A DNA stretch of 6,707 nt from Pseudofrankia asymbiotica (lineage in GTDB: Bacteria > Actinomycetota > Actinomycetes > Frankiales > Frankiaceae), in NCBI RefSeq assembly GCF_001983105.1, contig NZ_MOMC01000020.1, positions 1,485 through 8,191 on the forward strand, given 5' to 3'. Positions 1 through 6,707 of the stretch are shown here, in pieces. The position numbers were made by a program, and so were the translations under genes. The notes below the pieces were generated by a model. It saw only the letters and a list, made by a program, of their open reading frames with translations. It ran no database searches and was not told where the DNA came from. The first letter of the stretch is position 1, and each line of letters begins with the position of its first letter.

Positions 1-1811
<1,811 letters not shown>

Positions 1812-1822
1812 GCCTTTCCTCG

Positions 1823-3073
1823 TCACGCCCACGCGCGCGGCACGGCGGCGGAGTCCGCGAACGGGCCGAGCCCGGCCAGGTCCACACCCAGTGCCGGGCC
1901 GAACGTCTGGTCCAGCGTGGTCGCGGACGCGGGTGCCCGGCCGCTGGTACCTCGCGTGAGCCGGGAGTGCGCGCCAGTCCAGCCGCGCTGGCGCAGCGCG
2001 CTCGCCACGGCGGCGCCGACGCGATCGGGCTCCTCGCGCAGGATCCGGATGGGCACGCGCACCACCAGGTGGCCAGCCCACCGGCCGGTCTGACCCGGAT
2101 GGGCGACCATCTGGATTCCGGCCGGCACCGACCGCGCCACCCGGCCGCCCCGCGAGCCCGGGACCGTCGACGGCGCGGGTGGCACGGCGGCGGTGCGGAT
2201 GCCCGTCGCCGCGATCATGCCCAGCTCGACGTGGACCCGCCAGGGCTCGTAGTGGATGTCGAGCCGACCGGCGCCGCGCGAGTCAGGGCGGACGCGGCGG
2301 CCGGGCGGCAGCCCGAACCGCTCCTCGATCCGCTGGTGGAGCAGGTCAGGCACCCATGGGGCGTCGGCGTCGAGGTCGTCGAGGGCATCGCTGATCACCT
2401 GCCGCCGGCTGATCGGCCCGCGGCGGGCGAGCGCCGAGCGCACCTCGTCGGACTCGACGATCCCGCTGGCCACGCCGAGCGCCAGGATCCGGCGCGCCTC
2501 GTCGTGGCTGGGCGCCCACTCCGCCATGTCGACCACCGAGCGCGGGAGCGCCGTGCGCGGCGGCCAGCTGTCGAGGTGGAGGTCCTCGTCGCCGAGCCGG
2601 GCGGTCGCCCGGATCCGCACCCCGGGACGGGGGGTGACGCGGCGGCCGGACGCCAGCAGGACGGTCAGCCACGGTTCCTCACAACCGCGCAACCCGCCCA
2701 GAGCCGCCGCCGACGAGCCGCCGAGCAGCGCGTCCGGACCGATCGACACGAGTGCGCACCACAGGCGCTGGATCAGCGTCAGGGGGCCGGGCTGGGTGAC
2801 GACGACGTCGCCCGGGTACAGCTGCCACCAGCCGCTGTCGACGCGGCGGCGGATCTCGGCACGGGTGAGCCCGGCGGCCAGCGCCTCCTTGACGGTCAGC
2901 ACACCGGCGCGCCCGGCGGCGAGCCCCGCCACGGGTTCGTCGGCCGTCCCGCCGGCGCGCGGCGCGGGCAGCGGCCCGTCGGCCGGCGTACGGACCTCGC
3001 CCGTGGAGCTGATGTCGACGAAGGACGTCTCGTTCTGGACGGCATGGCCGCGCTGGGCCCGGTCGGTAGTCAT
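1823..3073 (-). CDS. AbiEi-like winged-helix protein with degenerate Vsr/DUF559-like C-terminus
   Basis: The product is 416 residues from the ATG at 3073. Residues 53-92 (GRAGVLTVKEALAAGLT... then RRRVDSGWWQLYPGDVVV) look like the winged-helix N-terminus of AbiEi-type proteins. Residues 96-130 (GPLTLIQRLWCALV...LLGGSSAAALGGLRG) match the domain that follows in the common actinobacterial type IV antitoxin-like/endonuclease-domain family. Residues 269-284 (GRLDIHYEPWRVHVEL) correspond to the start of the Vsr/DUF559-like nuclease fold, and VVRVPIRILREEPDRV to its last helix region. The D...R.N segment expected between them is replaced by about 50 Ala/Pro/Gly-rich residues. The function is unknown: it could be a DNA-binding regulator or a decayed endonuclease. 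No toxin partner is adjacent. An in-frame ATG at 3118 or TTG at 3148 would lengthen it, but those codons are A/T-rich and include TTA, unlike the body of the gene. No clear ribosome-binding site precedes any candidate start. Confidence 0.8.
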   Translation of the reverse strand: MTTDRAQRGHAVQNETSFVDISSTGEVRTPADGPLPAPRAGGTADEPVAGLAAGRAGVLTVKEALAAGLTRAEIRRRVDSGWWQLYPGDVVVTQPGPLTLIQRLWCALVSIGPDALLGGSSAAALGGLRGCEEPWLTVLLASGRRVTPRPGVRIRATARLGDEDLHLDSWPPRTALPRSVVDMAEWAPSHDEARRILALGVASGIVESDEVRSALARRGPISRRQVISDALDDLDADAPWVPDLLHQRIEERFGLPPGRRVRPDSRGAGRLDIHYEPWRVHVELGMIAATGIRTAAVPPAPSTVPGSRGGRVARSVPAGIQMVAHPGQTGRWAGHLVVRVPIRILREEPDRVGAAVASALRQRGWTGAHSRLTRGTSGRAPASATTLDQTFGPALGVDLAGLGPFADSAAVPRAWA

Positions 3074-3180
3074 GAGAAGCACGATGAACACGGCTAATGG
3101 CGCATTCAAGCCCAACATGACATCTGTGGATAACCAACCCCAAAGCAACAGTTCTCCAATAACGCCATCAGACGGGCCGA
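3074..3180. other. A+T-richer intergenic island
   Basis: This stretch upstream of the AbiEi-like gene is visibly richer in A and T than anything else in the window, with runs such as GCTAATGGCGCATTCAAG. It probably carries the promoter of that gene, but I could not pick convincing -35 and -10 hexamers. It also holds the DnaA-box-like 9-mer listed separately. Confidence 0.5.
3125..3133 (-). promoter_or_regulatory. Consensus DnaA-box 9-mer
   Basis: TGTGGATAA on the plus strand reads TTATCCACA on the minus strand, an exact match to the classic DnaA box. I see no second copy nearby and no origin genes, so it is not a replication origin. It lies about 52 bp upstream of the preferred start of the AbiEi-like gene, where DnaA binding could affect its promoter. 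The match is certain; the role is speculative. Confidence 0.4.
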
Positions 3181-3201
3181 AGGCGGGGTTGGACGGGACG
3201 C

Positions 3202-3245
3202 CCGGCCCCGTCAGGCGCCCGGTCCGGCCCCGTCAGGCGCCCGGT
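3202..3245. repeat. Perfect 22-bp tandem duplication abutting the methyltransferase stop
   Basis: Two identical head-to-tail 22-base units (3202-3223 and 3224-3245) contain CCGGCCCCGTCAGGCGCC and end GGT. The second unit touches the TGA of the methyltransferase gene (3248-3246). The TCAGGCG that includes this stop recurs in both units, so GCCTGA appears three times on the coding strand. Nearby GACGGG (3192-3197) and CCCGTC (3207-3212) can form a short hairpin on the downstream side. There is no T tract, so a terminator role is uncertain. Confidence 0.9.
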
Positions 3246-5126
3246 TCAGGCGTCGAGGCGGGCGATGACGCGGTAGGTGTTGGAGCGCTCGCCCTTGCGC
3301 AGCAAGGGCACCAGTACCGCGCCGGCGAGGCCCGCGAGGATCGCCGGCGCCGCGGCGGCCGTCAGCACCACCACGTGAGCCAGCCAGCGGACCGGCGAGG
3401 ACGGCGAGCCGAGCAGCCAGGGCAGCGTCGGGCTCGGGGCCAGCGCCTGGGTGGCGAGCCCGACCGCGGCGAGCAGGTCGCCGGGCTCGTGCGCCTCGCC
3501 GAACTGGATCAGCACCGTGCGCATCCCGCGGTCCGCCAGCGCGGCGACCAGGTTTTCGACCGGGATGAGCTGACGCACCCCCGGCACCCCCCAGCCCCGC
3601 CACAGCCGCCCGAGGAGGCGGGCCCCGAGGGCGGCGGGATTCGCGAGCTCCATCACCAGATAGCCGCCCGGGCCGAGCGCCTTCGCCGCCGCGTCGAGGT
3701 CCTCGGACGGGTCCCTGCTGCGTTCCAGGTAGCCGAACATGCTGATGACGTCGTACCCACCGGTGATCGAGTCGGCGATGTCGGCGAAGCTCGCGGGGTA
3801 GGCACGGTCGACCCAGCCGCGCCTGCGCGCCTCGCCTATCGTCTCCGCCGGGCCGACCCCGTCGAACGCCGTGCGCGGCCACACCGAGCGGGCCACGTTG
3901 CAGAACGAGCCGATGCCGGTGCCCACGTCGAGCCAGGCTCGGGGCAGCACGTACGGGCGCATCAGCTCCGCCCTGGCGCGCAGCCGCGCCGCCCCCGCCA
4001 CGACGGCCGCCTGGGCACGCTTCTCGTTCAGACCGTCCTTGCGGTCACGCTCGTAGAGCACCCGCCCGACCGGTGTCAGCCGCGGGTTCTGGAAGACATG
4101 CCCGCAGACGAGGCACTCGTCGAGCTGGAACCGGCCGGGCTTGCGCAGCTCGAGGTCGCGGGAGGCCAGCCGGACGACCAGCTCGAACGAGCCGCACCAC
4201 GGGCAGTCGGGACGGCGATCCGCGAGGAAGGTCTCGGGGCCGGCCGCGAACGCCCGTTGGTAGCGCTCGCGCCGGGCGGTCGCCTGCGCCTTGGCCTGTG
4301 CCTTGACCGGGTCCGGCGGCAGGCCTGCCGCCTTCGCCTCCGCGGCGGAGCGCTGGGCCTTCCGCCAGGCCCGCACCGTGCTGACCGTGTACTCCAGCCC
4401 AGCGGTGATCCGCACGATCGGGCTGCGGATCAGGTCGCGCGGCGCGACCGGCACCCGCCCGGCGCAGACGAAGAACGGCTGGCACCAGAACAGCGCCGTC
4501 GCGGCGAGGCCCCACGGCCGGTTGAGGTGCACGCCGATGCCGGTCGCGACGTCGCGCAGGGTCGGCAGGTACATGTTGATCGGCTTGATGACGCTCCACG
4601 ACCGCCGTTGCACCCTTACCCGGGTGGCGCCGTCGTCACGGGCGGCTCCCAGCCCCGGCAGCACCGCGAGGTCGGTGCTCGCCGGGGCGTGCCGCTTGAG
4701 CCGTTCGGTGATCTCGACGAGCTCGACCGGCGTGTAGTCCTCGCGTGCCTCGACGCCGGCGCGGTGGGCCACCTCGGCACGCACCAGCAGCGCCTGGAAC
4801 GCCCCCCGCCCAGGCGCGAGCCGGTCGTTCCGGTAGGTGCGGGTGTCGACCATCCGGGCCACGTCGAGCGCCCGTTCGATGGTCAGGTCGGCCGGCACTA
4901 GGTCCAGCACGTCGAGCCGTTCCCGGCTGGCGTGGTAGCTCGCGGACCGCCTGGCCGCCTCGGTGAGCTGGACACCGACGGCGCAGACGAACAGGTGGTC
5001 CGGGTCGACGGGCCGCCCGGAGGCGGGCAGCGTGTCCAGCCTGCGCAGCCGGCCGCGCAGCCGTACCCCGTTCACGAGCAGGCCGACGACGACGAGGATC
5101 GGCGCCCACCAGAGCAGCGTCCCCAC
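3246..5126 (-). CDS. Membrane-anchored zinc-ribbon class I SAM-dependent methyltransferase
   Basis: The product is 626 residues from a GTG start, with a weak GGGA 6 nt upstream. Residues 5-22 form an N-terminal membrane segment followed by a basic stretch (RLRGRLRR), so the rest probably faces the cytosol. Residues 40-300 are not recognised; they include a hydrophobic patch (about 206-221) and an Ala/Lys/Arg-rich, probably helical linker (255-292). Cys308, Cys311, Cys338 and Cys341 form a zinc ribbon typical of proteins with a Methyltransf_23-type domain. LDVGTGIG (399-406) is the SAM-binding motif I. YDVISMFGYLERSRDP (458-473) and LGPGGYLVMELAN (484-496) are the later motifs; the His of the usual LEH motif is Arg here. 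Residues 580-609 are hydrophobic and may be a second anchor. It lies 53 bp downstream of the glycosyltransferase, probably in one operon, so a glycan, glycolipid or natural-product substrate is likely. The family is clear; the substrate is not. Confidence 0.88.
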   Translation of the reverse strand: MGTLLWWAPILVVVGLLVNGVRLRGRLRRLDTLPASGRPVDPDHLFVCAVGVQLTEAARRSASYHASRERLDVLDLVPADLTIERALDVARMVDTRTYRNDRLAPGRGAFQALLVRAEVAHRAGVEAREDYTPVELVEITERLKRHAPASTDLAVLPGLGAARDDGATRVRVQRRSWSVIKPINMYLPTLRDVATGIGVHLNRPWGLAATALFWCQPFFVCAGRVPVAPRDLIRSPIVRITAGLEYTVSTVRAWRKAQRSAAEAKAAGLPPDPVKAQAKAQATARRERYQRAFAAGPETFLADRRPDCPWCGSFELVVRLASRDLELRKPGRFQLDECLVCGHVFQNPRLTPVGRVLYERDRKDGLNEKRAQAAVVAGAARLRARAELMRPYVLPRAWLDVGTGIGSFCNVARSVWPRTAFDGVGPAETIGEARRRGWVDRAYPASFADIADSITGGYDVISMFGYLERSRDPSEDLDAAAKALGPGGYLVMELANPAALGARLLGRLWRGWGVPGVRQLIPVENLVAALADRGMRTVLIQFGEAHEPGDLLAAVGLATQALAPSPTLPWLLGSPSSPVRWLAHVVVLTAAAAPAILAGLAGAVLVPLLRKGERSNTYRVIARLDA

Positions 5127-5138
5127 GATCTATCCCGC

Positions 5139-5167
5139 CGCCGGCGCGCCAGCCTGTAGCGCCGGCG
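5139..5167. repeat. Inverted repeat between glycosyltransferase and methyltransferase genes
   Basis: The 9-bp arms CGCCGGCGC (5139-5147) and GCGCCGGCG (5159-5167) flank an 11-nt loop in the 53-bp intercistronic gap. In the minus-strand transcript the hairpin would end 12 nt before the GTG start, just before the weak GGGA ribosome-binding site. It may tune translation or stability of the downstream cistron, but there is no T tract to suggest termination. Confidence 0.6.
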
Positions 5168-5179
5168 CCGTTCCCCTCG

Positions 5180-6382
5180 TCACGGCAGCAGCTTCTCGAT
5201 GTGCGCGGCGCCGGCGGCGACACCTCCGGCGGTGGCGAAGTCGTCGCCCAGCCGCCGCGCGGCCGAGCGGTACGCGGGGTCACCGAGCACCGAGCCGAGC
5301 GCGGCGGCGACGCCGGCGGCGTTGACCAGACCGAAGCGGACCCGCAGCCCCGCGCCCGCCCTGGTGAGCTGCTCGGCGATCACCGGCTGGTCGTCGCGCA
5401 CGGGCGCGACCACCAGCGGGACGCCCTGGGACAGGGCCTCGCAGACGGTGTTGTTGCCGGCGTGGCAGACGACGGCCGACAGATGGCCCATCAGTTCCAG
5501 CTGCGGCACCTTGCCGCGGACCAGCACGTCGGCGGGCGCCGCGGCGGCCAGGTCGTCGACGATGCCGGGCGGGGCGACGATGATGGTCTGCACCTGGTCG
5601 GTCATCCCGGCCAGCGCCTCGGCCGCGACGCGCAGGAACCGCCCGCCCGCCTCCCGGGTCACGGTGCCGAGCGAGACCAGTACCTTGGCCCGGGCCGGAT
5701 CCAGCCACGACCAGGGAAAGTCACCCATCGGCTGGCGAAGCCCGGCGCCCGAGCCGATGAACACCGTCCCGGGCGGGAGCGCCGCCACCGCGTCCGGTGT
5801 GCGCAGCAGCTCGCTCACCGAGCACACCAAGGTCAGCAGTTCGGAGAAACGCAGGTCGCCGCGGGCGGCGTCCTCGGCCGGCACTCCGGACGCGAGCTGG
5901 AACTCGCGCAGCCGGTCGACGACCCACTGACCGACGGCGGCCATCACCCCATAGGGGTTGTCGAACTCGGCGGACGTGGTCGCGAGCGTGACCCACCGCA
6001 GCCGCCGGCGGCGGGCGAGCAGCGCGCCGCCGACCGCCTGCTGGTCGACGACGACGACGTCGGGGCGGAAGTCGTCGACGACCGGCTCCAGGTCCCTGGC
6101 CATCGCCGAGCCCAACGGCAGGAGGAAGTCCTCCCAGAGGAACTTGAACGAGCCGGTGCCGCGCTGGCGGCGCGACTTCTCCTCGATCTCGGCGCGCTCC
6201 CCCGAGGTGATCTGCTCGGGCAGCTCGATCAGCCGCAGCGGCGCGGGCACCAGCGGGCCCACGACGCTGGCGTGGCCGGCGATGGCGACCTCGTGGCCGC
6301 GATCGGCCAGCTCGCCGCCGATCCCGACGGCCGGGTACACGTGCCCGGCCAATGGCGGGACGACGAACAGGATGCGACCCAC
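5180..6382 (-). CDS. GT-B glycosyltransferase, GT1/MGT (macrolide-type) family
   Basis: The 400-residue length is usual for this family, which transfers a sugar from a nucleotide-sugar donor (usually UDP- or TDP-linked) to a small-molecule or lipid acceptor. The N-terminal Rossmann half opens ILFVVPPLAGHVYPAVGIGGEL; His14 matches the catalytic base of macrolide and antibiotic glycosyltransferases. VLVSLGT (234-240) begins the C-terminal half. VPQLELMGHLSAVVCHAG (292-309) and NNTVCEALSQGVPLVVAP (310-327) form the donor-binding motif, with His307 at the diphosphate site, followed by DDQP (330-333). The usual HGG reads HAG. No signal peptide or membrane segment is evident. The GTG start at 6382 is preceded by GGGGAG (6398-6393) at 10 nt; an upstream ATG at 6390 lies too close to that site. 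The methyltransferase gene follows 53 bp downstream, suggesting a glycosylation-methylation cassette. The acceptor and sugar cannot be determined. Confidence 0.92.
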   Translation of the reverse strand: MGRILFVVPPLAGHVYPAVGIGGELADRGHEVAIAGHASVVGPLVPAPLRLIELPEQITSGERAEIEEKSRRQRGTGSFKFLWEDFLLPLGSAMARDLEPVVDDFRPDVVVVDQQAVGGALLARRRRLRWVTLATTSAEFDNPYGVMAAVGQWVVDRLREFQLASGVPAEDAARGDLRFSELLTLVCSVSELLRTPDAVAALPPGTVFIGSGAGLRQPMGDFPWSWLDPARAKVLVSLGTVTREAGGRFLRVAAEALAGMTDQVQTIIVAPPGIVDDLAAAAPADVLVRGKVPQLELMGHLSAVVCHAGNNTVCEALSQGVPLVVAPVRDDQPVIAEQLTRAGAGLRVRFGLVNAAGVAAALGSVLGDPAYRSAARRLGDDFATAGGVAAGAAHIEKLLP

Positions 6383-6392
6383 GTCGCCATCA

Positions 6393-6398
6393 CTCCCC
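6393..6398 (-). promoter_or_regulatory. Shine-Dalgarno deciding the glycosyltransferase start
   Basis: GGGGAG on the minus strand lies 10 nt before the GTG at 6382. The ATG at 6390 is only 2 nt from it and out of ribosomal reach, so the GTG is favoured. GRILFVVPP also fits the usual GT-B N-terminus. Confidence 0.6.
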
Positions 6399-6421
6399 GG
6401 GGATCTGGCCGAAGCACCTCT

Positions 6422-6469
6422 CCAGCGACCCGCTGGCGCGGGCTCGCTGGGGACCCGGGCTGAGCCCGG
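6422..6469. repeat. Two adjacent hairpin-capable inverted repeats
   Basis: The first pairs CCAGCGA and CCCG (6422-6432) with CGGG, a bulged C and TCGCTGG (6439-6450) around the 6-nt loop CTGGCG. The second pairs CCGGGC (6455-6460) with GCCCGG (6464-6469) around TGA. They lie about 73 nt or more downstream of the partial upstream gene and about 40-90 nt upstream of the glycosyltransferase. They could end the upstream transcript or structure the leader. GC-rich DNA forms such repeats easily. Confidence 0.5.
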
Positions 6470-6493
6470 CGCGGCCGTTGACCGGCGCGGCCG
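6466..6493. repeat. 12-bp direct repeat upstream of the glycosyltransferase
   Basis: CCGGCGCGGCCG occurs at 6466-6477 and again at 6482-6493, separated by TTGA, a 16-bp period. The spacing is not a whole or half multiple of 10.5 bp, and the base composition is simple. A regulator site is possible but weakly supported. Confidence 0.45.
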
Positions 6494-6541
6494 GCACAGC
6501 GGACCGGCCCCGCCCGGCCACCGTACGTGCCACCCTCTGCG

Positions 6542-6707
6542 TCACTTTTCGCCCGGCACCCCGGAGGACGCGGCGGAGGCCGCGGAGGTTGCGCCGGCAG
6601 CCACAGGCATCGCCGAGGGCGCGCCGCCCGGTGCCTTGGCCTCGGCCTCACCTGGGCCGGAGGCCGACGAGGCGCGGCGCTCGGCGTTGAGGTCCGACGG
6701 GACCGTG
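6542..6707 (-). CDS. C-terminal end of an unidentified protein (5' end beyond window)
   Basis: An open minus-strand frame enters from the right edge and ends at the TGA 6544-6542, giving 54 residues. It starts TVPSDLNAERRASSAS and ends SAASSGVPGEK. Third codon positions are mostly G or C, the pattern of real genes here. The visible part is a disordered Ala/Ser/Gly/Pro-rich tail with no recognisable domain, so no function is offered. It is on the same strand as the glycosyltransferase, with a 159-bp gap. It could be the preceding gene of the same operon or a separate unit ended by the hairpins in that gap. Confidence 0.55.
   Translation of the reverse strand, partial: TVPSDLNAERRASSASGPGEAEAKAPGGAPSAMPVAAGATSAASAASSGVPGEK

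Noticed and set aside
3074..3148. N-terminal extension of the AbiEi-like protein starting at TTG 3148 or ATG 3118, giving a hydrophobic leader
   Set aside because: The codons are A/T-rich and include TTA, unlike the gene body; there is no ribosome-binding site, and the stretch contains a DnaA-box 9-mer. The apparent signal-like segment is probably translated promoter DNA.
3085..3180. Possible replication origin
   Set aside because: It holds only one DnaA box and the A+T-richer stretch is short; dnaA, dnaN, gyrase and parAB are absent from the window.
2256..4901. Plus-strand open frame of 881 codons
   Set aside because: It runs antisense through two convincing minus-strand genes and the repeat-bearing gap between them, has no recognisable motif and carries the Arg/Pro/Gly-rich composition of a shadow frame.
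5201..6463. Plus-strand open frame of 420 codons
   Set aside because: It is the antisense shadow of the glycosyltransferase, which shows all the GT-B motifs on the minus strand.
6478..6483. Plus-strand TTGACC as a -35 element for a rightward promoter
   Set aside because: No -10-like hexamer lies at a suitable distance, and no plus-strand gene follows.

Overview
The window is very GC-rich, and its genes use almost only G/C in codon third positions. GTG starts, a ThiC of the type seen in high-GC Gram-positives and a winged-helix/AbiEi-like protein with a Vsr/DUF559-like end all point to a filamentous actinobacterium. A Frankia-like organism is a guess from protein character and not demonstrated. 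Every gene I can support is on the minus strand, so transcription runs from right to left.

Layout in transcription order: (1) 6707-6542, the 3' end of a gene cut by the window edge, which encodes a low-complexity Ala/Ser/Gly/Pro tail. (2) 6541-6383, a gap with two hairpin-capable inverted repeats and a 12-bp direct repeat. (3) 6382-5180, a complete GT-B glycosyltransferase of the GT1/MGT type. (4) 5126-3246, a 626-residue membrane-anchored protein with an unrecognised N-terminal half, a CxxC...CxxC zinc ribbon, a class I SAM methyltransferase domain and a hydrophobic C-terminus. It starts 53 bp after the glycosyltransferase and is probably co-transcribed with it. (5) 3245-3074, a gap that starts with a perfect 22-bp tandem duplication and ends in a conspicuously A+T-richer island holding a consensus DnaA-box 9-mer. 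(6) 3073-1823, an AbiEi-like winged-helix protein whose C-terminal nuclease-like domain has lost its expected motifs. (7) 1822-1661, a possible promoter and a clear TPP riboswitch. (8) 1660-1, thiC, cut by the left edge before its C-terminal iron-sulfur cysteines.

Three functional units follow. thiC with its riboswitch is a self-contained, TPP-controlled thiamin pyrimidine unit. The Shine-Dalgarno of thiC lies inside the 3' strand of the aptamer P1 stem, which suggests control of translation initiation. The glycosyltransferase and methyltransferase look like a two-gene cassette that modifies a glycan, glycolipid or natural product at the membrane; the substrate cannot be read from the sequence. 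The AbiEi-like gene stands alone, with no partner toxin in view.

No CRISPR array, transposase, tRNA or rRNA was seen. The items most worth a second look are the methyltransferase's unusual architecture, a perfect 32-bp palindrome inside the thiC reading frame, the eroded nuclease-like domain, and the tandem repeat and DnaA box between the methyltransferase and AbiEi-like genes.
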